Shown: in pieces, positions 32,280 to 43,460 of the stretch | Position numbering within the stretch: position 1 is the first letter of the stretch | Layout: the number at the start of each line of letters is the position of its first letter | Assembly: GCF_000463155.2 (NCBI RefSeq) | Contig: NZ_AWFZ01000030.1 | Span: forward strand, 16,392-80,391 | DNA: 64,000 nt | Direction of reading: 5' to 3' | Source: Siccibacter turicensis LMG 23730 | Lineage (GTDB): Bacteria; Pseudomonadota; Gammaproteobacteria; Enterobacterales; Enterobacteriaceae | Position numbers and translations under genes: made by a program | The notes under the pieces: generated by a model | The model's database searches: none | The model's input: only the letters and a program-made list of their open reading frames with translations | What the model was told of the DNA's origin: nothing

Positions 32280-33556
32280 CGGCTGCCTCCCACGCGTGCC
32301 AGCACCGATTGCACCATCTGCTGCCCTTTTTCACGCTCGGCGGCGACGGCGACGGCCAGCCGCTGGTTGATCTCAGGCAGCTGCCCGAGGGTATCCCCGA
32401 CCATGGTCTGTAACGAGCCGTCGAGCAGGTGGCGAATATCGATGGCCATCTCCGGCATCCCAAGCTGCTGCATGATGCCCGCCGACTTGTGCTCATAGTT
32501 GATGGCGATAGCCGGGGTGGCGAAGTTCATGGAGATGATCGCCGAGTGCAGACGCGTTCCGACGGTCAGCTCGCAGGCGCCGAGAATTTTGCCCATCTCA
32601 AGGTCGTTCAGTTCGTCCATCACCACGTGGAAGCGCGACGGGTCCTTAACCAGCTTGCTGAGGTTAAGCGCCACCATGCGGTCATCTTTGTTGTAGCTGT
32701 CGATGCCGGTGCAGGTGGAGAGCGCCAGCACCTGATAGCCTTCATCAATAATGCGGTTCACCACGCCAGCGAACGCCTGTTCGTAGGCCTGCTGGGTGGT
32801 ACCGAGGCGCTTATCGAAGGGAGCCAGTTCACGCAGGGTAATGGCCACGGTTTTGTCGCGCGCGGCGACGTCCAGCCAGTGCTGTACCGCATAGCTCGGG
32901 ACGAAATCGTCGTTGTGATGCTCCACCAGCCAGGCGGTGTCTACTCCCAGCTCCACTTTCGAGGTATCAATCTGCCCTTTCTTCATCAGGTCGAGGCTGA
33001 CGGTTTCGCGCAGGATCAGCGCATCACAGTGGCCGAACACGTAGTTCGCCAGCTGGTTAAACTGTGGCTCCTGGAACGGACCCACGCTGTGGCCGATCAT
33101 ATAGAGCGGCTTTTTCGCCATAAAGGCGCACAGGGCGTGCTCAAACTGCGGCGTGCCGTACAGGTCAACGAAGAACGATCCGCCGACCTGAATAATGGCA
33201 TCGTAGCCGTTCAGCAGGCTGACAAAATCGGTGAAGCCCTGGGCCAGGGAGATGTTGCGCAGCTTACCGTTGCCGGTCACCTTCGAGAGCAGCACCTGAT
33301 GCTGGTAGCGACGGCGCAATACTTTCTTCACCCGGCCCATCACGCCGGCGGCGTTGTTGAACTGCTTCATCTGCTTATAGAGCGGGTCCGGCATCACGTC
33401 CCGGTCCAGCAGCCAGGCGGAGCTCACCGGGAAGCGGCTCATCACATCCACCTCTGCGGTGGGGTCCTGAAGGGAAATCGCATCAATCAAGCCGCGCAAA
33501 ATGGCGCTGTCACCGCGGTTACCGCAGGTGTGATTGCCTAAAATTAGTAACTTCAT
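32276..33556 (-). CDS. wcaK: Colanic acid pyruvyl transferase WcaK
   Basis: This 426-residue member of the polysaccharide pyruvyl transferase family (PF04230, CsaB-like) begins MKLLILGNHTCGNRGDSAILRGL, the family's N-terminal glycine-rich signature. GVDTAWLVE and the C-terminal TVGTRLHSAIISMNFATPAIAINYEHK are also seen. It transfers pyruvate from PEP to the terminal galactose of the colanic acid side chain. It is cytoplasmic and coupled by overlap to wcaL. Confidence 0.93.
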   Translation of the reverse strand: MKLLILGNHTCGNRGDSAILRGLIDAISLQDPTAEVDVMSRFPVSSAWLLDRDVMPDPLYKQMKQFNNAAGVMGRVKKVLRRRYQHQVLLSKVTGNGKLRNISLAQGFTDFVSLLNGYDAIIQVGGSFFVDLYGTPQFEHALCAFMAKKPLYMIGHSVGPFQEPQFNQLANYVFGHCDALILRETVSLDLMKKGQIDTSKVELGVDTAWLVEHHNDDFVPSYAVQHWLDVAARDKTVAITLRELAPFDKRLGTTQQAYEQAFAGVVNRIIDEGYQVLALSTCTGIDSYNKDDRMVALNLSKLVKDPSRFHVVMDELNDLEMGKILGACELTVGTRLHSAIISMNFATPAIAINYEHKSAGIMQQLGMPEMAIDIRHLLDGSLQTMVGDTLGQLPEINQRLAVAVAAEREKGQQMVQSVLARVGGSR

Positions 33557-33597
33557 GTTGACCTCAAAACGGGGTTCTCAAATTGGATGTCATCGGC

Positions 33598-35076
33598 TTA
33601 GCCAGCGCGAAGCAGCATTTTCATTTTATCGTTACGGCAAAACTGACGTTTCAGCTCGACCACCAGCGCATTGCGCGACAGCACAATCATCACGCCAAAG
33701 GCCAGCACCCCGGCGCCAATCTGCACCGCCAGCAGCGAGGCGAGTGGCAGATGGCCGTCCAGCGCCACGCCGAGCGCCCAGCTCACCACCAGCGTCGGCA
33801 GCGACAGGTAGAACGGCAGCCAGATGCTCTGGATGTACTCCCGGTAGCTGGAGCCCAGCACCGGTTTAATCATCACGAAGTAGCTCAGCACGGTGTTGAC
33901 GATCTGCACCAGCAGGAAGCCCAGCGTCACGCCAAGTGCGCCGGCCATATGGCCGCCGACGATAATTGCCGGAATAAACAGGAAGGTTTTGAACACGTTG
34001 AATTTGAAGCTGATATCGACCCGCGCTTTGGCCATCAGCAGCGACCCGATAGGGTTACCGATGGAGCGCAGCAGGCCGACGATGCAGAGCAGCTGCAGGA
34101 TGGGAATGATGCTGACCCACTTCTCGCCAAACACCAGCGGCACAAAGTTGTTGGATACCACCATCAGCCCCAGCAGCGCCGGGAAGTTGATGATCCCCAC
34201 CACCGAGAGCAGCTTGTAGAAGTTAAGGCGCAGCTTGCCGATGTCGTCCTGGATTTTGGCGAACGCCGGGAACAGCACGCGGGTGATGATCGGGTTGAGC
34301 TTCATCGGCGGCACCACCGCCACGTTGTAGGCGAGGTTGTAGCCCCCGGCGACGCTCGCGCCGAGAATACGCGCCAGCACCAGCGTCGAGAGGTTGGTGT
34401 TGACGTAGTTGATCAGGCTGTCCGCGGTAAGCCAGGCGCCGAACCGCAGGTTAGAGGCCACCGAGCGCAGCGAGAAGTGAAGCCCCGGACGGTAAATCTT
34501 GCGCCCGAAGAAGCCAAACAGCATCGTGCGCACCACGCTGTTGACCAGATACCCCCAGATAGCGGTCATCGCCACCGGCCAGAACTGGGCGCTCACCACG
34601 GTAAAGGTGAACCCGGCCATGACCGAGAAGGTCTCAATCGAGCCGATCTTGTTGAACTCCAGCTCTTTCTGCATCAGCGCGCGGAACTGCTGACCGTGCG
34701 GAATAACCACGAAAGCAAACGACAGGGTTTGAATCAGCGGCGCCAGATCGGGGTTGTTGAGCGCTCCGGCGATGACATCGCCCAGCAGGAACATGGCGAT
34801 GCACACCACGATCCCCAGCCCGACGTTCAGCCAGTAGAGGGTGGTCAGTTCGAGATTCGAGATCTCTTTGCGCTGGATGATTGAGTTCGCGATGCCGAAA
34901 TCGGACAGCGTATCGGCGAGGGCGATAATCACCAGCGCCACCGTCAGCAGCCCGAACTGGTGGCTGTCGATGATGCGCGCCAGCACCGTCATCTGAATCA
35001 GCCCGAGGCTGATAATGATGACGGTGGCCATGGCTGACCACTTCGCCCCGCTGATGGTTTTATTTCTCAGGCTCAT
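33598..35076 (-). CDS. wzxC: Colanic acid flippase WzxC
   Basis: This 492-residue MOP-superfamily flippase has about fourteen hydrophobic segments and translocates the undecaprenyl-linked colanic acid unit. I start it at the ATG at 35076, giving SLRNKTISGAKWSAMATVII as in E. coli. The frame is open to 35109 but that part overlaps the wcaJ end. Landmarks are VIPHGQQFRALMQKELEF and GGYNLAYNVAVVPPMKLNP. It follows wcaJ by ten bases. Confidence 0.93.
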   Translation of the reverse strand: MSLRNKTISGAKWSAMATVIIISLGLIQMTVLARIIDSHQFGLLTVALVIIALADTLSDFGIANSIIQRKEISNLELTTLYWLNVGLGIVVCIAMFLLGDVIAGALNNPDLAPLIQTLSFAFVVIPHGQQFRALMQKELEFNKIGSIETFSVMAGFTFTVVSAQFWPVAMTAIWGYLVNSVVRTMLFGFFGRKIYRPGLHFSLRSVASNLRFGAWLTADSLINYVNTNLSTLVLARILGASVAGGYNLAYNVAVVPPMKLNPIITRVLFPAFAKIQDDIGKLRLNFYKLLSVVGIINFPALLGLMVVSNNFVPLVFGEKWVSIIPILQLLCIVGLLRSIGNPIGSLLMAKARVDISFKFNVFKTFLFIPAIIVGGHMAGALGVTLGFLLVQIVNTVLSYFVMIKPVLGSSYREYIQSIWLPFYLSLPTLVVSWALGVALDGHLPLASLLAVQIGAGVLAFGVMIVLSRNALVVELKRQFCRNDKMKMLLRAG

Positions 35077-35086
35077 GCGTACTCGC

Positions 35087-36481
35087 TTAATAGGCCGCTT
35101 TGTTAACAAAGCCTTTGAAGATGGTCAGAAAAACAATCTTGATATCAAACCAGAGGCTCCACTCACGGATGTACTCCAGGTCGAACTCAACGCGTTTTTC
35201 CATTTTTTCCAGGGTGTCCGTTTCACCGCGCCAGCCGTTGATCTGCGCCCAGCCGGTGATACCCGGTTTCACTTTATGACGCAGCATGTAGCCCTGGATC
35301 AGCGAGCGATACTGTTCGTTGTGCGCCACGGCGTGTGGACGCGGCCCGACGATGGACATCCCGCCGGTCAGCACGTTGATGAACTGCGGCAGCTCGTCAA
35401 GCGAGGTACGACGCAGGAAGTTGCCCACCCGGGTGACGCGCGGGTCGTTCTGGGTCGCCTGGGTCACGACGGCGTCGTTCTCCATGACGCGCATCGAACG
35501 GAACTTCCACACCTTGATCGGCTTCCCGTCCATGCCGTAGCGGGTCTGACGGAAAATAATCGGGCCAGGAGAGCTCATCTTCACCGCCACGGCGATGCAG
35601 CACAGCACCGGGGAGATGAGCAGCAGGATCATGGCCGACAGCACGATGTCCTCCAGACGCTTGAGCACGCGGTTGACACCGCTCAGCGGGGTATCGAACA
35701 GCGGCACCACCGGCACGCCGTTCACCTCTTCGATGCGCGAGTGCAGGATATTAAAGGTGAAGACGTCAGGAATAAGGATTACCGAGCAGGTGGTGTCGGC
35801 CAGGGACTGCACCAGCTTTTTGATTTTTGACTCTTCGCACATCGGCATGGCGATGTAGACGTTGTGGATCTTTGCCGCGCGCGCGTCTTCCACCAGTTGC
35901 TCAAGGGTACCGGCCCACTGGGCGGAAACGCCCTCTTCACCTGGATCGTGGTAGACGCCTACCACCTCAAAACCCAGCCAGGGCTCATTACGGAAGCTGT
36001 TCGCCAGCTCGCTGCCCACCGGCAGCGCACCGGCAATCGCCACGCGGCGAGTGTTATACCCGTGATGGCGCAGCCAGCCCGCACCGAAGCGGATAAGGGA
36101 GCGGCACACCACCAGCCCGACGCTGCTGAGGAAGTACCAGGCAAAAATCAGGCCAAACGAGGCGTCAAAGTCGCTATTGAAGGCCATCAGTCCGGCGCTG
36201 AAGATGATGCTCAGGGTCCAGTTCTGGAGCAGCAGCATCAGTTCGGTTGAGATCTTCACGCCGCGCCATGAGCGGTAGAAATCGGTGATTCCCCCGATCA
36301 TCTGGAACACGACGAGGGTCATCAGCGCCATCAGTAGGTGAATGTAGAAAAACGGCAGCGCGTAAACCTTACATACCACCCACAGTCCGAAGAACATGAT
36401 GGTGATGTCAGAGAATCGTTGCACCATTGAAATTAACGATGCATTTGTTTTCGCCCGCTCGCGCTTTTTTAGATTTGTCAT
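35087..36481 (-). CDS. wcaJ: Undecaprenyl-phosphate glucose phosphotransferase WcaJ
   Basis: WcaJ starts colanic acid synthesis by transferring Glc-1-P from UDP-glucose to undecaprenyl phosphate. The 464-residue protein has the polyprenol phosphohexose-1-P transferase layout: four N-terminal membrane segments, a central cytoplasmic domain with AIAGALPVGSELANS, and a re-entrant membrane helix near 280-300. The catalytic C-terminal domain carries KFRSM, RRTSLDELPQF (Asp-Glu pair) and GPRPHAVAHNEQY. It is full length with no inactivating change visible. Confidence 0.95.
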   Translation of the reverse strand: MTNLKKRERAKTNASLISMVQRFSDITIMFFGLWVVCKVYALPFFYIHLLMALMTLVVFQMIGGITDFYRSWRGVKISTELMLLLQNWTLSIIFSAGLMAFNSDFDASFGLIFAWYFLSSVGLVVCRSLIRFGAGWLRHHGYNTRRVAIAGALPVGSELANSFRNEPWLGFEVVGVYHDPGEEGVSAQWAGTLEQLVEDARAAKIHNVYIAMPMCEESKIKKLVQSLADTTCSVILIPDVFTFNILHSRIEEVNGVPVVPLFDTPLSGVNRVLKRLEDIVLSAMILLLISPVLCCIAVAVKMSSPGPIIFRQTRYGMDGKPIKVWKFRSMRVMENDAVVTQATQNDPRVTRVGNFLRRTSLDELPQFINVLTGGMSIVGPRPHAVAHNEQYRSLIQGYMLRHKVKPGITGWAQINGWRGETDTLEKMEKRVEFDLEYIREWSLWFDIKIVFLTIFKGFVNKAAY

Positions 36482-36645
36482 CGTTTTACCCGTTAGCGCC
36501 GAGGCGCACTGTAGACGGTCGGCGTCGTCTGTTCCTTTTTCCGTGAGGCGTGCACTACGCGCGCCCCACCCTCCTTAGAACATCACGTCGGGGCGTCGGC
36601 CCGGCCCGCTCGTCAGTGAGCGAACCGGGGCGATATCCCGGATGA
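36482..36645. other. Spacer between cpsG and wcaJ
   Basis: This 164-base gap is unusually long within the colanic acid operon. It holds no credible ORF, and I see no clear terminator or promoter. It contains several short GC-rich palindromic stretches. Confidence 0.4.
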
Positions 36646-38016
36646 TCACTGCGTCAGCAGCGCCAGAATCTCTTTGGTTCGCGCCTGCATCAGTTCCGGA
36701 TTGGCGCGCGACTCCACGTTCAGGCGCACCACCGGTTCGGTGTTGGAACTGCGCAGATTGAAGCGCCAGTCCACGAACGCCATGCTGATGCCGTCGGTGC
36801 GATCCACCGACAGTGCCTGCGGCGCGAAGTGCTGCTCCACCCGGGCAATCGCCTGCGCCGGTTCGGCAATCTTGTTGTTAATTTCGCCGCTTGCCGGGAA
36901 GGCCGCCATGCGGTCGCGCACCAGTTCACCCAGCGACTGCCCTTTCAGGCTCACCAGTTCGGCCACCAGCAGCCACGGGATCATCCCGCTGTCGCAGTAG
37001 GCGAAATCGCGGAAATAGTGGTGGGCGCTCATTTCGCCGCCGTAGATGGCGTCTTCCTGGCGCATACGCTCTTTGATAAAGGCGTGGCCGGTTTTCGACA
37101 TCACCGGCGCACCGCCCGCGGCGGTCACCACGTCAACCGTGTTCCAGGAGAGGCGCGGGTCGTGGATGATTTTCGCGCCGGGGTGTTTTTCGAGGAACGC
37201 TTCGGCCAGCAGGCCAACGATGTAGTAGCCCTCGATAAACTGCCCGGTTTCGTCAAACAGGAAGCAGCGGTCGAAATCGCCGTCAAAGGCGATGCCCATG
37301 TCCGCGCCGTGCTCAATCACCGCGTTGCGGGTATCGTCCCGGCACTCGGGCAGCAGTGGGTTAGGAATACCGTTCGGGAAGTTGCCGTCCGGGGTGTTGT
37401 GTACCTTGATGAACTGCACCGGTACGCCAAGCGCAGTGAAGCGCGCTTCGATAGCGTCCACCACCGGACCGGCCGCGCCGTTACCGGAGTTGATCACAAG
37501 CTTCAGCGGCGCGAGGTTTTTCACGTCGATGTAGCTCAGCAGATGGTCGATGTAGGCATCGCGCAGATTGATCTGCTTATAGCTGCCGCGTGCGGCCTCA
37601 TTCACCGGCGGGAAGTCGTTGGCTTCGGCGAGGCGCTGTACGTCACGCAGGCCGGTGTCGCCGCTGATCGGGCGCGCGCCTTCGCGCACCAGCTTCATGC
37701 CGTTATAGTCCATCGGGTTATGGCTGGCGGTCACTTCGATGCCGCCGTCCACCCCGAGATGGAAGGTGGCGAAATAGATCTCTTCGGTGCCGGACAGGCC
37801 GATATCCAGCACGTCCACGCCCGCGTCCTGTAAGCCGCGCGCCAGCGCCAGCTTCAGGGCTTCGCTGGTCAGGCGCACGTCGCCGCCCAGCACAATGGTT
37901 TTTGGCTTCAGGAACTCGCCGTAGGCGCGGCCGATACGCCACGCGATGTCTTCATTCAACTCTTCGCCCAGACGGCCACGAATGTCGTAGGCTTTAAAAC
38001 AGGTTAACTTTTCCAT
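36646..38016 (-). CDS. cpsG: Phosphomannomutase CpsG (ManB)
   Basis: This interconverts mannose-6-phosphate and mannose-1-phosphate for GDP-mannose and GDP-fucose supply. The 456-residue alpha-D-phosphohexomutase shows all four landmark loops: the phosphoserine loop [13 protein letters not shown], the metal-binding DGDFDRCF, the sugar-specificity loop [12 protein letters not shown], and the phosphate-binding [12 protein letters not shown]. It lies between cpsB and wcaJ, 111 bases downstream of cpsB. Confidence 0.96.
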   Translation of the reverse strand: MEKLTCFKAYDIRGRLGEELNEDIAWRIGRAYGEFLKPKTIVLGGDVRLTSEALKLALARGLQDAGVDVLDIGLSGTEEIYFATFHLGVDGGIEVTASHNPMDYNGMKLVREGARPISGDTGLRDVQRLAEANDFPPVNEAARGSYKQINLRDAYIDHLLSYIDVKNLAPLKLVINSGNGAAGPVVDAIEARFTALGVPVQFIKVHNTPDGNFPNGIPNPLLPECRDDTRNAVIEHGADMGIAFDGDFDRCFLFDETGQFIEGYYIVGLLAEAFLEKHPGAKIIHDPRLSWNTVDVVTAAGGAPVMSKTGHAFIKERMRQEDAIYGGEMSAHHYFRDFAYCDSGMIPWLLVAELVSLKGQSLGELVRDRMAAFPASGEINNKIAEPAQAIARVEQHFAPQALSVDRTDGISMAFVDWRFNLRSSNTEPVVRLNVESRANPELMQARTKEILALLTQ

Positions 38017-38127
38017 TTTTTTATCTCTTGGTTACGCTTTTTTCGGAAAACCGTTATTCATTGGGATGCTGCGCGCTTCAGGTGGCAGGCGGCGGTACCG
38101 CTGCCTGCCCCTGAAAAGGCCGCCGGA

Positions 38128-39573
38128 TCAGACGCGGCCGTAGCGGTCGGCAAACCGCACCACGTCGTCCTCTTCGAGGTACGATCCGGACCGCACTTCA
38201 ATCAGGTCGAGCGCGATTTTGCCGGGATTCTCCAGGCAGTGGGTCGCACCCAGCGGGATGTAAATGGATTCGTTTTCACCCAGCAGTTTGATGTCGTCGT
38301 TGATGGTCACCTTCGCGGTACCGGCCACCACAATCCAGTGCTCGGCGCGGTGGTGATGCATCTGCAGTGACAGCCCTTCGCCCGGCTTCACGGTGATGCG
38401 TTTCACCTGATAGCGATCGCCGGCGTCGATGGAGTCGTATTTGCCCCACGGACGGTACACTTCGCGGTGGATATGGTGCTCATGGCGACCGTCGGCTTTG
38501 ATCTGCTCCACCACCTTCTTCACGTCCTGAACGTGATTACGGTCAGCAATCAGCACCGCATCTTTGGTCTGCACCACCACAAGATCCTTCACGCCAACCG
38601 TGGTCACCAGACCCGACTCGGCGTAGACGTAGCTGTTTTCGGTCTTATGGCTGATGACGTCGCCATGATGGACGTTTCCCTCTGGCGTCCGCGGGCTTAT
38701 CTCCCACAGCGACGACCAGGAGCCTACGTCGCTCCAGCCTGCGTCCATCGGCACCACCACCGCATCGGCGGTTTTTTCCATCACCGCGTAGTCGATAGAC
38801 TCTTCCGGACAGGCGAGGAAGGCCTCTTCATCCACGCGAATAAAATCGAGATCCGGGTCAACGGTGCTCATGGCACGCTCGCAGGCTTCGAGGATATCCG
38901 GGCGATATTTGCCCAGCTCTTCCAGATAGCGACCGGCGCGGAACAGGAACATACCGCTGTTCCAGTAGTACTCCCCGGACGCCACATAGGCCTGGGCGGT
39001 GTCGAGATTCGGTTTTTCCACAAACTGCGCCACGCTGAACGCCACCGCGTCCACGTCCGCCGTGCCAGGGTTGGAGACCTCGCCGCGGCGGATATAGCCG
39101 TAGCCGGTTTCCGGCAGATCCGGCACGATGCCGAAGGTCACCAGCTTGCCGCTCTCGGCAAACGGCGTGGCGGCGCGCACCGCGTCGCGGAACGCCTCTT
39201 CGTTCTGGATAACGTGGTCAGCCGCGAGGACCAGCATCAGCGGATCGTTATCCGGGCTATTGCGCACCGCGGCCAGCGCCGCCAGTGCGATCGCCGGGGC
39301 GGTATTGCGGCCCGCCGGTTCGAGGATGATGTTTTCCGTCAGCTTGTTGAGCTGGCGCAGCTGCTCGGCGACGATAAAACGGTGCTGCTCGTTGCAGATC
39401 ACTACCGGGCTTTCGCACTGCACGCCGTTGAGGCGGCAGATGGTGGCCTGCAGCATGGTCAGCTCGCCTTTCAGGCACAGGAACTGTTTCGGATAGAGCA
39501 CGCGGGAGAGCGGCCACAGACGGCTGCCGGAACCGCCCGCCATGATCACCGGGTAGAGTTGAGACTGGCTCAT
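38128..39573 (-). CDS. cpsB: Mannose-1-phosphate guanylyltransferase CpsB (ManC)
   Basis: This 481-residue enzyme makes GDP-mannose from GTP and Man-1-P. The N-terminal nucleotidyltransferase domain starts [17 protein letters not shown] with the pyrophosphorylase signature, and [10 protein letters not shown] contains the catalytic-site motif. The C-terminal cupin-like region has [10 protein letters not shown] and [13 protein letters not shown], typical of type II mannose-6-phosphate isomerase/guanylyltransferase proteins. Enteric ManC usually acts mainly as the transferase. It overlaps wcaI by four bases. Confidence 0.96.
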   Translation of the reverse strand: MSQSQLYPVIMAGGSGSRLWPLSRVLYPKQFLCLKGELTMLQATICRLNGVQCESPVVICNEQHRFIVAEQLRQLNKLTENIILEPAGRNTAPAIALAALAAVRNSPDNDPLMLVLAADHVIQNEEAFRDAVRAATPFAESGKLVTFGIVPDLPETGYGYIRRGEVSNPGTADVDAVAFSVAQFVEKPNLDTAQAYVASGEYYWNSGMFLFRAGRYLEELGKYRPDILEACERAMSTVDPDLDFIRVDEEAFLACPEESIDYAVMEKTADAVVVPMDAGWSDVGSWSSLWEISPRTPEGNVHHGDVISHKTENSYVYAESGLVTTVGVKDLVVVQTKDAVLIADRNHVQDVKKVVEQIKADGRHEHHIHREVYRPWGKYDSIDAGDRYQVKRITVKPGEGLSLQMHHHRAEHWIVVAGTAKVTINDDIKLLGENESIYIPLGATHCLENPGKIALDLIEVRSGSYLEEDDVVRFADRYGRV

Positions 39574-40859
39574 GATTGATCCCCGTATTTTCTTTCGCCC
39601 ACCGCCGCGTGCGGATCAACCTGTCCGCCGGTGCGCTGAGCGTCAATATCAGCAATAAACTGGCTTAACACGTTCTCTTTCTCGAGCGTGCGTTCGGCAT
39701 ATTCACGTGCCACCGTGTTTTCTTCCGGCATCGCCAGCGCTTGCAGAATGCCGGCCGCGAGGGCATCAACGGACTCTGGCTCGACGCAAACGGCAATGCC
39801 GGGATAGGTAGTGCAAAGCTGGCCCAGCTCGGTCTGCGCTTCTGCGGTGATCACCGCATTGCCGCCGACCGCCAGAATGTTGGTGAGCTTGGACGGCAGT
39901 ACCGCATCCGCCGCACCGCGGCGCTGGATAACCAGATGGCAATCGCCCATCTTCAGCAGAGCAGGCAGCGCCTCGTAAGGCTGCAGCGGGAAGAATTTGA
40001 CGTTGTGCAGGCCGCGGTCGGCGACCATTTTCTCCAGCCGCGCTTTGCCGCCGCCCTGCCCGACGATGGCGAAGGTCCAGGGACGATCGCGGAAGCGGTC
40101 GGCGACCTCAATCACGTTCTCAAGCCCCTGCTTCTCGCCGACGTTGCCGGAGTAGAGCAGCACTTTGTGATCGGCCGGCAGCCCAAGCTGGGTGCGCAGC
40201 GCCGCGACCTGAGCGGCATCGACATCGCGAAAACGCGCCACTTCAGACCAGTTAGGGAAGAAAATAACGCGCGACGGGTCGACGCCCTTCTCGATGGCTT
40301 TGTTCATCATCGAGCGCGAAATGGTAGAGACGTTATCGACGTTGTGCAGACCGCTGCGTTCGAAGCGGCTGGCAAGACGCGCCACGGTGCCGCCCTCGCC
40401 TTTCCCGGCCATACCGAGGCCGAGCATGGCATCCACTTCGTAATCCTGAATGTGCAGGACGGTGTGCGCCCCGGTCAGTTTCGCCAGCAGGCGCATGCCC
40501 GGTACGCAGAACAGGGTCGGCACCACGCCGATGATGACATCCGGCTTCCAGCTGCGCTGACCCAGCAGCGGGAACAGCGAACTGAAGGCGAAACTGCCCA
40601 GGTGAATCAGGCGTTTCAGGGTTGACGGCTGCTTTGGAACATAGAGCGGGCAGCGCCAGACGGTGGCGGCGCTCTGCTCTTTACGGTAGCGCCAGCTAGC
40701 ATAGCCGTTCTGTACCGCCCACTGCGGGTAGTACGGCGGCGCGGTGATGACGTGAACGTCATGGCCCTGACGGGCCATCCATTCCACCATCTCCCCGGTG
40801 TACTTCCCGGTGCCGGTCAGCTCCGGGGCGTAGTTAATTCCGTACACCAGTATCTTCAT
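39570..40859 (-). CDS. wcaI: Colanic acid glycosyltransferase WcaI (GT4)
   Basis: This GT-B fold transferase has 429 residues. The N-terminal motif [22 protein letters not shown] and the donor-site [20 protein letters not shown] identify the family. WcaI is proposed to add fucose in the E. coli colanic acid pathway. It is about twenty residues longer than the E. coli protein as I remember it. The extra C-terminal part (rich in Gly, Gln and Asp) runs into the cpsB start. It overlaps gmm and cpsB by four bases each. Confidence 0.93.
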   Translation of the reverse strand: MKILVYGINYAPELTGTGKYTGEMVEWMARQGHDVHVITAPPYYPQWAVQNGYASWRYRKEQSAATVWRCPLYVPKQPSTLKRLIHLGSFAFSSLFPLLGQRSWKPDVIIGVVPTLFCVPGMRLLAKLTGAHTVLHIQDYEVDAMLGLGMAGKGEGGTVARLASRFERSGLHNVDNVSTISRSMMNKAIEKGVDPSRVIFFPNWSEVARFRDVDAAQVAALRTQLGLPADHKVLLYSGNVGEKQGLENVIEVADRFRDRPWTFAIVGQGGGKARLEKMVADRGLHNVKFFPLQPYEALPALLKMGDCHLVIQRRGAADAVLPSKLTNILAVGGNAVITAEAQTELGQLCTTYPGIAVCVEPESVDALAAGILQALAMPEENTVAREYAERTLEKENVLSQFIADIDAQRTGGQVDPHAAVGERKYGDQS

Positions 40860-41335
40860 AGCCCCGGCGCCTCCGCTTTGCGCGCGTCCAGAAAGTAAGC
40901 CCGGCTGTTGTCGTGCACATCGTTACCGGCCAGCAGCGCCTCAGGGGTCTGCCAGCGGTAGTCGTTGTGCTGCTCGTCAGGCAGACGCAGGTCCGCCTGC
41001 GTCACCTTCAGCCGGAAGCCGAGCACGATATAGTGGGTAGAGAAATCGGTGCCGGAGAAGTTGTCGTCATAGAAGTGCTGCCAGACGCCATAGAACTCCC
41101 CGTCACCCATTGCATACCCTTTCCCCAGTTCGGCCTGCGTCAGACGTTCAAACGCCGCCGCCAGGGTTTCGTCTTTCTGCACGCGTCCCCCCGGCACGAA
41201 CCAGAAGCCCTGTGCCGGACGGTTGTTGCGCTTGCCAAGCAGAAACTCTCCCCGCTCGTTCTCGACGATCAGATCGATTGAGATAAGCGGCGTGGAGCGC
41301 ACCACGGTGGCAAAGTCTTGCTGGCTTAAAAACAT
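40856..41335 (-). CDS. gmm: GDP-mannose mannosyl hydrolase Gmm (WcaH)
   Basis: This 159-residue Nudix-related enzyme hydrolyses GDP-mannose to GDP and mannose, probably tuning the GDP-sugar pool. The Nudix-like helix [23 protein letters not shown] is present in the modified GDPMH form. The protein begins [17 protein letters not shown] as in E. coli. It is between fcl and wcaI, overlapping wcaI by four bases. Confidence 0.95.
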   Translation of the reverse strand: MFLSQQDFATVVRSTPLISIDLIVENERGEFLLGKRNNRPAQGFWFVPGGRVQKDETLAAAFERLTQAELGKGYAMGDGEFYGVWQHFYDDNFSGTDFSTHYIVLGFRLKVTQADLRLPDEQHNDYRWQTPEALLAGNDVHDNSRAYFLDARKAEAPGL

Positions 41336-41338
41336 CCC

Positions 41339-42304
41339 TTACCCCCGGAACCGGTTCTGGTTTTCAAGGAACCACTGGTAGGTGCTGGCCAGACCCGCTT
41401 CCAGCGAGATCTCGTGATACCAGCCCAGCGCGTGCAGACGCGTTACGTCGAGCAGCTTGCGCGGCGTTCCGTCCGGCTTGGTGGCATCAAACACCACGCG
41501 GCCCTTGTAGCCGGTAACCTGCGCGATGGTCTGCGCCAGCTCACGGATGGTGCAGTCCACGCCGGTACCGACGTTGATGTGCGACAGCATCGGCTCGGTG
41601 TTCTCCTGCCATACCTCGCGGTCCAGCTCCATGATGTGAATGCTGGCAGCCGCCATGTCATCCACGTGCAGGAACTCGCGCATCGGCGTACCGCTGCCCC
41701 ACACCACTACGTCCGGCGTGTTCTGCTCGGTCGCTTCGTGGAAGCGGCGCAGCAGCGCAGGGATCACGTGGGAGTTGCTCGGGTGGAAGTTGTCGTTCGG
41801 CCCGTACAGGTTGGTCGGCATCACCGAGCGGTAATCGCGATCGTGCTGGCGGTTATAGGACTCGCACAGCTTGATCCCGGCGATTTTGGCAATCGCGTAC
41901 GGCTCGTTAGTCGGCTCCAGGGTTCCCTGCAGCAGTTCGCTTTCCGCGATAGGCTGCTTCGCCAGCTTCGGATAGATACAGGATGAGCCGAGGAACAGCA
42001 GCTTGTTCACGTTGTGCAGGTGCGCAGCGTGAATGATGTTGCTCTCGATCATCATGTTTTCGTAGATGAAGTCAGCCGGGTAGGTATTGTTCGCCACAAT
42101 ACCCCCCACTTTCGCCGCCGCCAGGTAAACCTGGTCAATCTGCTGTTCGGCGAAGAAGGCGTTGACCGCCCCGCTGTCCAGCAGGTTGAGTTCGTCACGG
42201 TTGCGCAGCACCAGCTCGATCTCATCGCGCTGTTCGAGCTGGCGTACGATGGCCGACCCCACCATCCCGCGGTGGCCGGCAACGAAGACACGTTGTTTTT
42301 TCAT
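41339..42304 (-). CDS. fcl: GDP-L-fucose synthase Fcl (WcaG)
   Basis: This epimerase/reductase turns GDP-4-keto-6-deoxymannose into GDP-L-fucose with NADPH. The 321-residue SDR protein has the nucleotide motif [12 protein letters not shown], the catalytic serine/cysteine region [10 protein letters not shown] and the Tyr-x3-Lys motif in [10 protein letters not shown]. It directly follows gmd with two bases between, a conserved pair. Confidence 0.96.
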   Translation of the reverse strand: MKKQRVFVAGHRGMVGSAIVRQLEQRDEIELVLRNRDELNLLDSGAVNAFFAEQQIDQVYLAAAKVGGIVANNTYPADFIYENMMIESNIIHAAHLHNVNKLLFLGSSCIYPKLAKQPIAESELLQGTLEPTNEPYAIAKIAGIKLCESYNRQHDRDYRSVMPTNLYGPNDNFHPSNSHVIPALLRRFHEATEQNTPDVVVWGSGTPMREFLHVDDMAAASIHIMELDREVWQENTEPMLSHINVGTGVDCTIRELAQTIAQVTGYKGRVVFDATKPDGTPRKLLDVTRLHALGWYHEISLEAGLASTYQWFLENQNRFRG

Positions 42305-42306
42305 GC

Positions 42307-43428
42307 TCAGGACTCCAGCGCGATGGCAACCTCGTAGCCATGGGACTTCAGCAACGAGTGTTTCTTCGCGGCTTCGAGATCTTTAGCAACCATCTCGGAG
42401 ACCATTTCCTGCAGGGTGATTTCCGGTTTCCAGCCCAGTTTTTCGTGTGCTTTGGTCGGATCGCCGAGCAGGGTTTCCACTTCAGCAGGACGGAAGTAGC
42501 GCGGGTCAACCTGTACGATAACGTCGCCCGGCTTCACGCCCGGTGCGTCGTGACCGGTAACGGATACCACGATGCCTTTCTCATCCACGCCGGTGCCTTC
42601 AAAGCGCAGTTTGATACCTAGCTGGGCAGCCGCCATTTCCACAAACTGACGCACGGAGTACTGCACGCCGGTGGCGATAACGAAGTCTTCCGGTTTTTCC
42701 TGCTGCAGCATCATCCACTGCATTTTTACGTAGTCTTTGGCATGGCCCCAGTCACGCAGGGAGTCCATGTTGCCGAGGTGCAGGCAGGATTCCAGACCCT
42801 GAGCGATGTTGGCGATCGCGCGGGTGATTTTACGGGTCACGAAGGTTTCGCCGCGACGCGGGGATTCGTGGTTGAACAGGATGCCGTTGCAGGCATACAT
42901 GCCGTAGGATTCACGGTAGTTGACGGTGATCCAGTAGGCGTACAGTTTGGCGACGGCATACGGAGAGCGCGGGTAGAACGGCGTGGTCTCTTTCTGCGGG
43001 GTTTCCTGCACCAGACCGTACAGCTCAGAGGTGGACGCCTGATAGAAACGGGTTTTCTTCTCAAGGCCCAGGAAGCGGATGGCTTCCAGCAGACGCAGCG
43101 TACCCATCGCATCGACGTCAGCGGTGTATTCCGGAGACTCGAAGGAAACGGCAACGTGGCTCATGGCACCCAGGTTGTACACTTCGTCCGGCTGCACTTC
43201 CTGCAGGATGCGCGTCAGGTTGGAGGTATCGGTCAGGTCACCGTAGTGAAGGTGGAATTTCGGGTTGGTGCTGTGCGGATCCTGGTAGATGTGATCCACA
43301 CGTTCGGTATTGAAGGACGATGCACGACGCTTAATACCGTGAACTTCGTAGCCTTTTTCCAGCAGAAGTTCAGCCAGGTAGGAGCCATCCTGTCCGGTTA
43401 CACCTGTGATGAGAGCAACTTTACTCAT
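42307..43428 (-). CDS. gmd: GDP-mannose 4,6-dehydratase
   Basis: Gmd catalyses the first step from GDP-mannose to GDP-fucose. The 373-residue extended SDR enzyme has [23 protein letters not shown] at the N-terminus (nucleotide motif), the catalytic QASTSELYG, and [11 protein letters not shown] with the active Tyr-Lys pair. Complete and typical in length. Confidence 0.97.
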   Translation of the reverse strand: MSKVALITGVTGQDGSYLAELLLEKGYEVHGIKRRASSFNTERVDHIYQDPHSTNPKFHLHYGDLTDTSNLTRILQEVQPDEVYNLGAMSHVAVSFESPEYTADVDAMGTLRLLEAIRFLGLEKKTRFYQASTSELYGLVQETPQKETTPFYPRSPYAVAKLYAYWITVNYRESYGMYACNGILFNHESPRRGETFVTRKITRAIANIAQGLESCLHLGNMDSLRDWGHAKDYVKMQWMMLQQEKPEDFVIATGVQYSVRQFVEMAAAQLGIKLRFEGTGVDEKGIVVSVTGHDAPGVKPGDVIVQVDPRYFRPAEVETLLGDPTKAHEKLGWKPEITLQEMVSEMVAKDLEAAKKHSLLKSHGYEVAIALES

Positions 43429-43460
43429 GATTTCATTTCCTCTGTTATTCGGTCTGGGCC

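Noticed and set aside
33583-34884. Plus-strand open frame of 433 codons opposite wzxC
   Set aside because: It is rich in His, Gln and Arg as expected for the antisense of a membrane protein gene; wzxC is clearly the real gene.
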